From contig NZ_CANLEA010000007.1 in NCBI RefSeq assembly GCF_947489565.1, positions 62,001 to 126,000 of the forward strand: a stretch of 64,000 bases of DNA. Direction: 5' to 3'. The position numbers and the translations under genes were made by a program. The notes beneath the pieces were generated by a model. That model saw nothing but the letters and a program-made list of their open reading frames with translations. It had not been told where the DNA came from and made no database searches. The stretch is from an uncultured Kordia sp. (GTDB lineage Bacteria; Bacteroidota; Bacteroidia; Flavobacteriales; Flavobacteriaceae). This document shows positions 34,363 through 43,175 of the stretch, one piece after another (within the stretch, counting starts at the first letter, position 1; each line of letters opens with the position of its first letter).

Positions 34363-34929
34363 GATTCAATAATTTAGTGGATTTGATTAAATTGAATATA
34401 TAAAGTAAAGAATTCTCACGCTTTGAAAAGTGCCAAAAAACAAGTCAAAAATTTACCATACGTTAGCGCGAATTTGAAACTCGTGCTATAGAATACAAAA
34501 AGCTAAAAAACAAGCATCCCAAAAAATAGTTAGTGAGCGTTTCCAAACTCGTTTTGATAAATAACAAAATATAAAACGTTCACCTGAACTTAATCCAGCT
34601 TCATATAAGAGTAAGAAAAATTCGTGTGAGTTTCTACGTAAACAATAATCAAAAAACTATTCGTGAATTCGTGACAAAAGCTACTAGAGAGAGTTTATTT
34701 CGACAAACCACAGATAAGAGAAATTTGTACCATTAACCCAGTAAAAACAAAAATATCAATAATGAAATTTAAAGCTCTAAGAATAAGAAAATCATAAAAA
34801 AGTCCCAAAACAATTCACATTTCAATAATTATGATCAACTATAACGTTATCGTTAATAAATCAGGGTTTTAAAGCTTTCAATTCTCTAAACTTTTGCGTT
34901 TTTTTACATATTATCTAAAAAATTACAAG
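34363..34929. other. divergent intergenic region between the peptide array and GH31
   Basis: No gene seen in these 567 bases. It must hold the minus-strand promoter of peptides 5-2 and the plus-strand promoter of the GH31 gene. It contains an ATTCGTGAATTCGTG copy (near 34660) shared with 15949 and the candidate operator at 34842. Confidence 0.6.
34842..34855. promoter_or_regulatory. candidate operator upstream of GH31 gene
   Basis: TAACGTTATCGTTA: arms TAACG and CGTTA around TTAT, 75 bases before the likely ATG. It resembles the site at 27445 upstream of glgE. A LacI-type regulator would fit, but none lies in the window. Confidence 0.4.
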
Positions 34930-37332
34930 ATGATTGTAAACACAGAGTTAGAACAAAAAGGAAATTTGTTTCCATCCAAAATAATAGACTTTAGCAAAGA
35001 CGTCGATACGTTGTATTTTACAGCAGAAAATGATGTGGTTTTGCAATTGCGAATTGTACGCGATAGTGTCTTGCGTTTTCGATATACAACCACAGGAACA
35101 TTTGGAAATGATTTCTCGTACGCCATTACAAAATATGCAAGTACAGGATACAATCATTTAGAAATAGACGAAGACGACGAAAAATACATCATAACCACTT
35201 CAAAATTGATTTGTCATATTTCCAAAGCAAACATGCGTGTGAAATTATATGATGTAAAAGACAATACCTTGATCAATGAAGACGAACTTGGTTTCCATTG
35301 GGAAGAAAGTTACGAGTACGGTGGAAACATCGTAAAAATGAGCAAAACCGTCAATGAACGTGAAAGCTATTTTGGACTAGGCGATAAGCCAGAACATCTT
35401 AACTTAAAAGGAAAGCGTTTCCAAAATTGGGTGACTGATTCATACGCTTATGGAAAACATACAGATCCTATCTACAAAGCAATTCCGTTTTACACAGGAT
35501 TGCATCATAACAAAGCCTACGGAATCTTTTTTGACAATACTTTTAGAAGTTATTTTGACTTTGCACACGAACGCAGAAATGTAACTAGTTTTTGGGCACA
35601 AGGTGGCGAAATGAATTACTATTTCTTCTATGGACCAGAAATGCAAGATGTCGTAGAAAGTTATACAGATTTAACGGGAAAACCGCATCAATTACCGCCA
35701 TTATGGGCATTAGGATATCATCAGTGTAAATGGAGTTACTATCCAGAAAGTAATGTGAAAGAAATCACTAAGAAATTTAGAGACTTAAAAATTCCGTGTG
35801 ACGCCATCTATTTGGATATTGATTATATGGATGGTTTCCGTTGTTTTACGTGGAATAAAAACCACTTTCCAGACCCGAAACGCATGGTAAAAGAATTGGC
35901 AGATGATGGTTTTAAAACCGTTGCGATTATTGATCCCGGAATCAAAATAGACAAAGAATACAGTGTTTTTAAAGAAGCATTAGACAAAGATTATTTCTGC
36001 AAACGTGCTGATGGACCGTATATGAAAGGAAAAGTATGGCCAGGCGAATGCTATTTCCCCGATTTTACAAAACCAGAAGTGCGTGATTGGTGGTCAGGAT
36101 TATTCAAAGAGCTGATTGAAGACATCGGAATCAAAGGTGTGTGGAACGATATGAACGAACCTGCTGTGATGGAAGTGCCAAACAAAACATTTCCAGACGA
36201 TGTACGTCACGATTATGATGGAAACCCTTGCAGTCACCGAAAAGCGCATAATGTATACGGAATGCAGATGGCGCGTGCAACTTATCAAGGATTAAAGAAA
36301 TTCAACTATCCAAAACGTCCATTTGTCATTACACGAGCAGCCTATTCAGGAACGCAGCGTTATACCTCAACTTGGACAGGTGACAATGTAGCAACTTGGG
36401 AACATTTGTGGATTGCCAATGTACAAGCACAACGTATGGCAATGTCTGGTTTTTCTTTTGTAGGAAGTGATATTGGTGGATTTGCTGAACAACCGCAAGG
36501 AGAACTATTTACACGTTGGATTCAGCTTGGAATCTTTCATCCGTTTTGTAGAGTCCATTCTTCGGGAGATCACGGCGATCAAGAACCATGGGCATTTGAT
36601 GAAGATGTAACGGATGTAGTACGTAAGTTTGTAGAATTGCGTTATCAACTATTACCATACTTATACACAGCATTTTGGAATTTGGTTGATCATGGAACGC
36701 CATTATTAAAATCTTTAGTAATGTTTGATCAAGCCGATCATCAAACGCATTACAGAACGGACGAATTTGTATTTGGAGATAAAATACTAGTATGTCCAAT
36801 TCAGGAACCCAACAGCAAAGGGCGCAGAATGTATATTCCACGTGGAAAATGGTATAACTTCTGGACAGATGAATTGGTTGAAGGAGGAAAAGAAAAATGG
36901 GTAGATGCCGAAATTGATAGCATGCCAATTTTTGTAAAAGCTGGTGCTGTAATTCCGAAATATCCTGTACAACAATATGTTGGTGAAAAAGAAATTACCG
37001 AAGTAACCTTAGATATTTACTATACAGAAGGAAAAGAGCGTTCGCAATTATTTGATGATGCGCATGATGGATACGATTATACAAAAGGACGTTACAGTCT
37101 AAGAACGTTCAAATTGACTGGAAAACCGAAAGAATTAATCTTACAGCAACACAAACAAGGAAAGTACATTACAACATACGAAAACTTTAAGTTGAATATT
37201 CATGGATTGCCATTCAAAGTCAAAGAAATCCAAATAGACAATGAAACAGTTTCTTTATCAGAAGTGAAAAAAGATGCATCTGGAGCGATGATTGTAGACA
37301 AAAACTTCTCTGAAATTCACATTATTGGATGA
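34930..37332 (+). CDS. GH31 alpha-glucosidase
   Basis: Hydrolyses terminal alpha-glucosidic bonds. From the ATG at 34930 (preferred over a TTG 12 codons earlier) the protein has 800 residues. An N-terminal beta-sandwich precedes YFGLGDKPEHLNLKGKRFQN. The GH31 barrel has the nucleophile Asp407 in GVWNDMNEPAV and the acid/base Asp485 in WTGDNVATW, with FVGSDIGGF nearby. Beta domains at the end include PIFVKAGAVIPKYP. There is no signal peptide, so it is probably cytoplasmic, fitting a role in processing maltodextrins linked to the glgE operon. Confidence 0.93.
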   Translation: MIVNTELEQKGNLFPSKIIDFSKDVDTLYFTAENDVVLQLRIVRDSVLRFRYTTTGTFGNDFSYAITKYASTGYNHLEIDEDDEKYIITTSKLICHISKANMRVKLYDVKDNTLINEDELGFHWEESYEYGGNIVKMSKTVNERESYFGLGDKPEHLNLKGKRFQNWVTDSYAYGKHTDPIYKAIPFYTGLHHNKAYGIFFDNTFRSYFDFAHERRNVTSFWAQGGEMNYYFFYGPEMQDVVESYTDLTGKPHQLPPLWALGYHQCKWSYYPESNVKEITKKFRDLKIPCDAIYLDIDYMDGFRCFTWNKNHFPDPKRMVKELADDGFKTVAIIDPGIKIDKEYSVFKEALDKDYFCKRADGPYMKGKVWPGECYFPDFTKPEVRDWWSGLFKELIEDIGIKGVWNDMNEPAVMEVPNKTFPDDVRHDYDGNPCSHRKAHNVYGMQMARATYQGLKKFNYPKRPFVITRAAYSGTQRYTSTWTGDNVATWEHLWIANVQAQRMAMSGFSFVGSDIGGFAEQPQGELFTRWIQLGIFHPFCRVHSSGDHGDQEPWAFDEDVTDVVRKFVELRYQLLPYLYTAFWNLVDHGTPLLKSLVMFDQADHQTHYRTDEFVFGDKILVCPIQEPNSKGRRMYIPRGKWYNFWTDELVEGGKEKWVDAEIDSMPIFVKAGAVIPKYPVQQYVGEKEITEVTLDIYYTEGKERSQLFDDAHDGYDYTKGRYSLRTFKLTGKPKELILQQHKQGKYITTYENFKLNIHGLPFKVKEIQIDNETVSLSEVKKDASGAMIVDKNFSEIHIIG

Positions 37333-37339
37333 TTTATGA

Positions 37340-37402
37340 ATGTTAGATGTTAAATTTTAAATGCTGAATGCTGAATGCTGAATGCTAAATGTTAAATTTT
37401 GA
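37340..37402 (+). repeat. nine-unit degenerate heptanucleotide repeat
   Basis: Units ATGTTAG, ATGTTAA, ATTTTAA, three ATGCTGA, ATGCTAA, ATGTTAA and ATTTTGA. The tract starts eight bases after the GH31 stop. It shares ATGCTAA and ATTTTAA with the tract at 3347. Confidence 0.85.
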
Positions 37403-37462
37403 ATATGTCATATCGAGCGCAGTCGAGATATATTTGAAATAAAATCAATAGAATTTAAAAGT

Positions 37463-37495
37463 AGAGCCTTGACTTTAGAGTTTTGGCTCTTTTTG
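37463..37495 (+). terminator. terminator downstream of GH31 gene
   Basis: AGAGCC and GGCTCT arms around a 16-base loop followed by TTTTTG. Confidence 0.55.
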
Positions 37496-37505
37496 TTATC
37501 ATGAT

Positions 37506-37592
37506 ACGTCTTTGCGACGAAGCACTCTGTGATTTCAAAGAAAATAAGTATTGTACTAGAAACAGATTACGTTACTAAGGTTCGTAATGACG
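37506..37592. repeat. paired GTCATTACGAGG-type inverted repeat
   Basis: Left arm ACGTCTTTGCGACGAAGC and right arm GGTTCGTAATGACG face each other. It is the most diverged pair of this family in the window. Confidence 0.5.
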
Positions 37593-37615
37593 AATCAGAG
37601 ATGAATCGCTAAACC

Positions 37616-37725
37616 GTCAGATCGAGTGATTTTCGAATGAAAAGAAGAAAATTGTATCGAGAAGTAATGAGAAATTCATAGTAGATCTCGATACAATTTT
37701 TCTATGAAAAATCACTCGATCTGAC
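37616..37725. repeat. long near-perfect hairpin repeat (TCGAGTG family)
   Basis: Outer arms GTCAGATCGAGTGAT (37616-37630) and ATCACTCGATCTGAC (37711-37725) are perfect complements. Inner arms ATTGTATCGAGA (37651-37662) and TCTCGATACAAT (37686-37697) also pair perfectly. Same design as 1886-2008. Non-coding. Confidence 0.85.
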
Positions 37726-37773
37726 ATTTGAATATTTATTGAATCTGTCATTCCGTACCTGATGCGGAATCCA

Positions 37774-38646
37774 TTAGTCTTTCAACAAAAACTCCTCAAT
37801 CTTTTCAATCACTTCTTGACTTCCCAGAATCCTGCGATGTCCTAAACCTTGTGTAATATGAATGTCTCCATTTGGCAAGGCTTTATGAATGGCACGTGCA
37901 CAACTAACATGAACATCTGCATCATTTTCATCATGAACAACTAATGTTGGTATTTGTACTTCTTTAGCGGAATAACTTGCAGAAACAGCATTGATATCAC
38001 TTCCAAAAAGGCGATCAAGAATTGCTTTCATTTTTGTAGCAACTATCGGCTTTAGCGTAAGTGCTTTGATAAAATGAGCAATAATATCCGAAATGATATC
38101 TGCGGCGCCAATAGTAACTAGTTTTTTCACTTGTACACCATTCTGAATCGCATTTAGCAAAGACATTCCTCCTAAACTATGACCAATAGCAAACTCAAAA
38201 GGTCCGTATTGTTTCTCTAACTCATGTATGGAAGCAATAAACTCTAATAATGAAGATTTATTTCCTTTTAACTTTCCGTGTGATGGCGCATCAAAACTAA
38301 TAGTTTGATAACCTAATTTCACAAAATGATCTGCAATTTTTACCAACTGAGTTCCGCGACCGCTCCAACCGTGTGCCAACAAAATCTTTTTATCACTTTC
38401 ACCATACGAATACACCAAAATATCTTTCTCAATGGCAGGAACACGCATCAACGTTTGTGTAGATTGCTTATCCATGTGAAATTCACGTTTCGGCATCTTG
38501 TGTTTAATAGGCGTAATAAACAGGCGCTTTGCATATTTCGCGGCAAGTGACGTAGAAATAAATTGTAAAAAACGTCCTGTATATAAAATAGGTTTTGGGA
38601 CTTGTACAGCGGGTTCAGGCTTCAAATTTGGTGCAGTTTGACTCAT
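37774..38646 (-). CDS. alpha/beta hydrolase
   Basis: 290 residues. The oxyanion region is LLAHGWSGRGTQL (about residue 90), the nucleophile Ser is in GHSLGGMS (about 159), an Asp is in VVHDENDADVHV (about 240) and the His in GLGHRRILGS (about 273). A serine esterase/lipase-like or acyltransferase enzyme with no signal peptide and an N-terminal Lys/Arg-rich helical extension. Substrate unknown. It is convergent with the GH31 gene across the repeat-rich gap. Confidence 0.87.
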   Translation of the reverse strand: MSQTAPNLKPEPAVQVPKPILYTGRFLQFISTSLAAKYAKRLFITPIKHKMPKREFHMDKQSTQTLMRVPAIEKDILVYSYGESDKKILLAHGWSGRGTQLVKIADHFVKLGYQTISFDAPSHGKLKGNKSSLLEFIASIHELEKQYGPFEFAIGHSLGGMSLLNAIQNGVQVKKLVTIGAADIISDIIAHFIKALTLKPIVATKMKAILDRLFGSDINAVSASYSAKEVQIPTLVVHDENDADVHVSCARAIHKALPNGDIHITQGLGHRRILGSQEVIEKIEEFLLKD

Positions 38647-38806
38647 TTTTTGGTAAGATATCTAAGATCATTCAAAATTGAGATAAATTTTCGAGCTTCG
38701 GAAATACATTTTATAGTTTTATGTCAATTATTTAATAATCGCTAATTTTGTTAGAACCAATATAAAGTTCAAACACAACAATAAAGACTTAAAAAACTCA
38801 AAGGAC

Positions 38807-39628
38807 ATGAAGAAAGTAATCGCATTATCAGTTTTTATATTCATATTATCCTGTGCCACAAATCCGTTTACAGGAAAGAAAACATTAGCATTAATTCCTA
38901 ATTCTCAATTATTCCCAACAGCTTTTGCACAGTACGATCAGTTTTTGACTGAAAATAAAGTGGAAACAGGTACCACAAGAGCCAATATGATTAAAAGAGT
39001 AGGAGAGCGTATTGCTGTAGCTGCAGAACGTTGGTTAGATGCAAATGGAAAACAAGGATATTTAAAAGATTACAAATGGGAATACAATTTAGTAAATGAT
39101 CCAACGATAAATGCTTGGTGTATGCCAGGAGGAAAGATTGTTTTTTACACAGGAATCTTAGATGTAGCACAAAACGAAACCGCAGTAGCTGCAATTATGG
39201 GACATGAAGTTGCACATGCATTGGCAAACCATGGACAACAACGTATGAGTGCAGGAATGATGCAGCAATTAGGAGCCGTTGGAGGAAATGTTTTAATTAA
39301 AGATGATAAAACAAGAAATGCTTTCAATCAATACTACGGAGTTGGATCAACGGTATTAGGAATTTTACCATTTAGTAGAAAACACGAAAACGAATCTGAT
39401 AAAATTGGCGTGTATTTAATGGCAATCGCAGGATACAATCCGGATGAAGCTGCAGAATTGTGGAAACGTATGGGGGCAAAAAGTAGCGGACAAGCTCCAC
39501 CAGAATTTTTAAGTACGCATCCATCAAATGAAACACGTATCAAAAACTTACAAGCAGAAGCGTCTTTAGCTAAAGCAGAAGCTCGAAAATTTGGAGTTAC
39601 GAATTTTAGACCAATAAAAAACTTTTAG
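38807..39628 (+). CDS. M48-family metalloprotease, lipoprotein
   Basis: 273 residues with a lipoprotein signal (MKKVIALSVFIFILSC, Cys16). The zinc motif is HEVAHALANHG (His133, Glu134, His137), with the third ligand Glu in ENESDKIGVYLMAIAGYNP. It ends in a typical FLSTHPSNETRIKNL. This is the Oma1/BepA/LoiP-like group that degrades misfolded envelope proteins. Promoter elements may be TAATTTTG at 38743-38750. A hairpin terminator follows at 39663. Confidence 0.94.
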   Translation: MKKVIALSVFIFILSCATNPFTGKKTLALIPNSQLFPTAFAQYDQFLTENKVETGTTRANMIKRVGERIAVAAERWLDANGKQGYLKDYKWEYNLVNDPTINAWCMPGGKIVFYTGILDVAQNETAVAAIMGHEVAHALANHGQQRMSAGMMQQLGAVGGNVLIKDDKTRNAFNQYYGVGSTVLGILPFSRKHENESDKIGVYLMAIAGYNPDEAAELWKRMGAKSSGQAPPEFLSTHPSNETRIKNLQAEASLAKAEARKFGVTNFRPIKNF

Positions 39629-39662
39629 TTAAAACGCATTCCAAAATAAATCTGTATTTTAG

Positions 39663-39690
39663 AAGCTGTCCATAATGGGCAGCTTTTATT
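39663..39690 (+). terminator. terminator between the M48 protease and Atg22-like transporter genes
   Basis: AAGCTGTCC and GGGCAGCTT arms with one G-T pair around ATAAT, followed by TTATTTTTA. It ends 10-15 bases before the transporter's ATG. Confidence 0.7.
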
Positions 39691-39700
39691 TTTATACAAC

Positions 39701-41029
39701 ATGGTAAAAACGAATCAATTACAAAAAGGAGACAAAAAACTAATTGGTGCTTGGGCATTTTATGACTGGGCAAACTCTGTATATTCACTCGTGATAAGCA
39801 CAGCAGTGTTTCCGATATATTATGCCACAGTGACTTCAAAATTTGAACAATATGCAATTAATGAAAAAATCAATTTCTTAGGAACACAGTGGGATCCAAC
39901 AACATTATATGATTATACGATTGCGTTTTTTATGGCAATTGTGGCCATTTCATCACCAATACTTTCGGGAATTGCTGATTATACAGGAAACAAACTTAAA
40001 TTTTTAAAATTCTTTTGTCTCTTAGGTTCTTTGTCTATCATGGGATTATTTTTCTTTGAAGATGAATCATCGCTGTGGATCGGACTTTTATTAACCGTAA
40101 CGTCCGGAATTGGTTTTTGGGGAAGTATTGTTTTTTACAATGCATATTTGCCCGAAGTAGCGCATCCAGAACAACAAGATCAAGCGAGTGCCAAAGGATT
40201 TATTTACGGATATATAGGTTCTATTTTATTACTCATTCTGTGTTTGGTTTTGATTGAAGGACACGAAATGTTTGGAATTGATAAAGGTTTGGCGACGCGT
40301 ATTTCATTCATTGCAGTTGGAATTTGGTGGTTAGGTTTTGCACAAATAACCTATAGAAGATTGCCAAATAATGTGCATAATAGAAAACCTCAAAAAGGTT
40401 ATTTAACTAGCGGATTTAAAGAGTTAGGGAAAGTTTGGAAAGAACTCACCAACTATCCGCAGTTGCGTACATATCTATTGTCCTTTTTCTTTTTCAGTGT
40501 TGGTGTACAAACCATAATCTATATGGCAGGAATCTTTGGAAGTACCGAATTAGGATTGCCAACGACCAACTTAATTGGTGCTATATTATTAGTACAAGTG
40601 GTGGCTATTTTTGGAGCGTATATCTTTTCAAACGTATCTAAAAAATATGGAAACTTAACAGCTTTAAAAACTACGATTATCATTTGGGGAGTAGTTTGTT
40701 TTATTGCTTTCTCACTTGACAAAACACAAGAAAATATAGAGTTGTATTTTTATATATTAGGCGGATTAATAGGTTTAGTGCTTGGCGCGATTCAATCCTT
40801 ATCACGCTCCACCTATTCTAAATTACTACCAGAAACAGAAGACACGGCGACGTATTTTAGTTTCTTCGATGTTACGGAAAAAGTAGCAATTGTCTTAGGA
40901 ATGATTGTTTTTGGAGCTTTAAAATCGATTACAGGTTCTATGCAATGGTCAGTGCTATTCTTGGCCATATTCTTCCTTATTTCTTTCATAGTATTAAGTT
41001 TTGTGAAGAAAACAAAATATGTACAATAA
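39701..41029 (+). CDS. MFS transporter of the UMF1/Atg22-like family
   Basis: 442 residues with twelve hydrophobic segments. The start GAWAFYDWANSVYSLVISTA is the hallmark of the UMF1/Atg22-like group, and GAIQSLSRSTYSKLLPETED in the C-terminal half is also typical. Prokaryotic members may export amino acids or other small molecules, but substrates are not established. No signal other than the first helix. The lipoprotein array begins 30 bases later. Confidence 0.9.
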   Translation: MVKTNQLQKGDKKLIGAWAFYDWANSVYSLVISTAVFPIYYATVTSKFEQYAINEKINFLGTQWDPTTLYDYTIAFFMAIVAISSPILSGIADYTGNKLKFLKFFCLLGSLSIMGLFFFEDESSLWIGLLLTVTSGIGFWGSIVFYNAYLPEVAHPEQQDQASAKGFIYGYIGSILLLILCLVLIEGHEMFGIDKGLATRISFIAVGIWWLGFAQITYRRLPNNVHNRKPQKGYLTSGFKELGKVWKELTNYPQLRTYLLSFFFFSVGVQTIIYMAGIFGSTELGLPTTNLIGAILLVQVVAIFGAYIFSNVSKKYGNLTALKTTIIIWGVVCFIAFSLDKTQENIELYFYILGGLIGLVLGAIQSLSRSTYSKLLPETEDTATYFSFFDVTEKVAIVLGMIVFGALKSITGSMQWSVLFLAIFFLISFIVLSFVKKTKYVQ

Positions 41030-41058
41030 CTCCAGTTATAAATTTTAAAAAACAATTC

Positions 41059-41781
41059 ATGAAAATTTCAAAAAGTAAAAAACTGGGCATTGTTCCTATA
41101 GTTTTCATTATTTGTATACTACTTGCTTCCTGTTCAAATACGACATCAACAGATTTGGTTAAGTTCGGGATTCGTGGAAACGTAAAATCTTTCACAGAAC
41201 AGAACTATGAACCAATAATTGAAGCTGGCAAATGGGCAAAAGGCGAATTGGTTGCTTACGGAAATCACACCACTTTTTTTGATGTTGATGGAAATTACAC
41301 AGAACGACAAGGTTTTGATACAGAAGGCAAGCCTTCAGAAAAAATCATTGTTAAAAGAGCACATGGTAAGTTGGTAGAAGAAATTATTTATGATGCTAAT
41401 AAAGCAATACTTGGAAAAATAGTGATCCATACTGATACGGGCAAAAAGCTAGTGTATTCGACTCATGATAAAGATGGTACTGAAACACTCAAAGGAACTA
41501 TGTGGTATGAAAATGGACAATTACAAAAGCAAGATTTTGAGTTTTTTGACAGAAAAGAGACAGAAGATAAAGTAGTAACTGTTTTCAAATATGATAAAAA
41601 AGGAAATATGTCTCATCAAATACAACTGGATACAAAAGGCGATACAACAAGCGTTCAAAAGTTTGAATATGTAGAATTTGATAACCATGAAAATTGGACA
41701 AAAAGAATGGAATATCCTTTTAAAGATTCAGATGCGCCAGACAGAATTGTAATAAGAACCTATGAATATTATGAAAATTAG
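41059..41781 (+). CDS. tandem lipoprotein 1
   Basis: 240 residues from the ATG at 41059, which starts the signal MKISKSKKLGIVPIVFIICI then LLASC (Cys25). The mature part is built of Y/F-D..G units (FFDVDGNYTERQGFDTEGKP; MWYENGQLQKQDF) and ends EFDNHENWTKRMEYP...IVIRTYEYYEN. It is the first of four paralogous genes whose ends and starts overlap. Frames extending upstream into the transporter gene are not credible because the signal peptide fixes the start. Confidence 0.85.
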   Translation: MKISKSKKLGIVPIVFIICILLASCSNTTSTDLVKFGIRGNVKSFTEQNYEPIIEAGKWAKGELVAYGNHTTFFDVDGNYTERQGFDTEGKPSEKIIVKRAHGKLVEEIIYDANKAILGKIVIHTDTGKKLVYSTHDKDGTETLKGTMWYENGQLQKQDFEFFDRKETEDKVVTVFKYDKKGNMSHQIQLDTKGDTTSVQKFEYVEFDNHENWTKRMEYPFKDSDAPDRIVIRTYEYYEN

Positions 41782-42481
41782 AAAGCATAGTGTAATTCCA
41801 GTATTAATTATTGTTTTCACACTATTTAGTTCATGCTCTCAAAAAACAGAAACAGATTGGAGTGTGTACGAACTAAAAGGGAAAGTGAAAAAGTATGTAG
41901 AAAGAAATTATGAGCCAGAAACTAAGTTTGGAGAATGGTACGCAGGAGAACAGTATGAATATGGAAATCATAGCGTAGCTTTTGATTCGAATGGAAATTA
42001 CACAAAAATAGACTTTATCAACGAAAAAAATGAATTGAGAAAACGCACGATTCCAAAAAGAGAGAACGGTAAAGTCATTGAGGAATTTAAGTATGATGAG
42101 GATGGACAGTTAGAAAAAGTTGCAAAGTGTAAATATCTCTCTGATTCTAAAGTTGAATATATTCTTTATGATGAAGATGGAAAAGAGGTCGGTTCAGGGA
42201 AAACTTTTTTAGAGAATGGTAGAATCAGCAGAAGAGATTATAAGGAATTCTCTGACGGGAAAACTATTTTTGAGATTAGAATGAAATTCAAGCATAACGA
42301 AGATGGACTAGTAAGTGCACTCGAACAAACAGATGAAGATGGAAATGTTGAAAATTACAGATACGAATATCTTGAATTTGACGATCAAAATAACTGGACA
42401 AAAAGACTGAATTACAATGTAGATGATAGTAAAATGCCCGAAAGATTAGTCATTAGAAACTATGATTACTATGAAAACTAA
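41771..42481 (+). CDS. tandem lipoprotein 2
   Basis: 236 residues from the ATG at 41771 (an ATG three codons earlier is possible). Signal MKIRKHSVIPVLIIVFTLFS then SC. YEPETKFGEWYAGEQYEYGN and the end EFDDQNNWTKRLNYN...LVIRNYDYYEN parallel copies 1, 3 and 4. The start overlaps the stop of copy 1 by 11 bases (ATGAAAATTAG), so translation is probably coupled. Confidence 0.85.
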   Translation: MKIRKHSVIPVLIIVFTLFSSCSQKTETDWSVYELKGKVKKYVERNYEPETKFGEWYAGEQYEYGNHSVAFDSNGNYTKIDFINEKNELRKRTIPKRENGKVIEEFKYDEDGQLEKVAKCKYLSDSKVEYILYDEDGKEVGSGKTFLENGRISRRDYKEFSDGKTIFEIRMKFKHNEDGLVSALEQTDEDGNVENYRYEYLEFDDQNNWTKRLNYNVDDSKMPERLVIRNYDYYEN

Positions 42482-43175
42482 AAAATATACTGTAATTCCA
42501 ATGCTGATCATTGTTTTTGCAATGTTGAGTTCTTGTGGTAAAAAAACCGATTGGGACATATATGCATTGAAAGGAAAAGTGAAAACTTACGTAGAAAATT
42601 ATTACGAGCCCGAAATAAAATTTGGAGAATGGAAACAAGGAGAAGCAGCTGAATATGGAAATTATAGTGTCAATTTTGATGATGAAGGAACTTATCAAAG
42701 AATGGATTATCTAGATAAAAATGGAGAATTAACAGAACGAGCAATTCCTAAATGGGACAATGGAAAAATCATCGAAGAAGTTACATACGATAAAGATGGA
42801 GCATTTAAAAGTGAAACAAAATATACATACATCTCAGATTCAAAACTAGAATTTACAAACTATGATGAAGATGGAAATATAAAAGTGCAAGGAACCACTT
42901 TTTTAGAGGATCATAGAATCGTTAGGCGAGATCACAAAATCTTTACAAATGGAAAAGTTACCTACGAAATTAGAGTAAATTATGAATGTAATGAAAAAGG
43001 ACATGTAAGCAGTATGAAACAAACGGATGAAGATGGGAAAATTACGATCAGTAAATTTGAGTATTTAGAATTTGACGATCAAAACAACTGGACTAAAAGA
43101 CTAGATTATCTAGGAGATGATAGCAAAACACCTACTAAAATAGTCATCCGAACTTATGATTACTATGAAAACTAA
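42471..43175 (+). CDS. tandem lipoprotein 3
   Basis: 234 residues from the ATG at 42471 inside the last codons of copy 2. Signal MKTKKYTVIPMLIIVFAMLS then SC. Closest to copy 2 (YYEPEIKFGEWKQGEAAEYGN; TSMKQ-type TDEDGK unit; EFDDQNNWTKRLDYL). It keeps the same 11-base overlap at both ends. Role unknown; lipidated and periplasmic or surface exposed by inference. Confidence 0.85.
   Translation: MKTKKYTVIPMLIIVFAMLSSCGKKTDWDIYALKGKVKTYVENYYEPEIKFGEWKQGEAAEYGNYSVNFDDEGTYQRMDYLDKNGELTERAIPKWDNGKIIEEVTYDKDGAFKSETKYTYISDSKLEFTNYDEDGNIKVQGTTFLEDHRIVRRDHKIFTNGKVTYEIRVNYECNEKGHVSSMKQTDEDGKITISKFEYLEFDDQNNWTKRLDYLGDDSKTPTKIVIRTYDYYEN

Larger units (their letters stand above)
37333..37773. other. gene-free, repeat-rich stretch after the GH31 gene
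   Basis: Contains nine heptad units (37340-37402), a GTCATATCGAGCGCAGTCGA element (37407 on), a terminator hairpin (37463-37495), a paired GTCATTACGAGG-type repeat (37506-37592) and a long near-perfect hairpin (37616-37725). No gene seen. Confidence 0.75.

Noticed and set aside
36509-36928. Minus-strand frame inside the GH31 gene
   Set aside because: Antisense to the conserved catalytic domain of GH31; no supporting features.
40945-41058. Upstream extension of the first tandem lipoprotein into the transporter gene
   Set aside because: The lipoprotein signal begins at the ATG at 41059; the extension overlaps the transporter's last codons in another frame.
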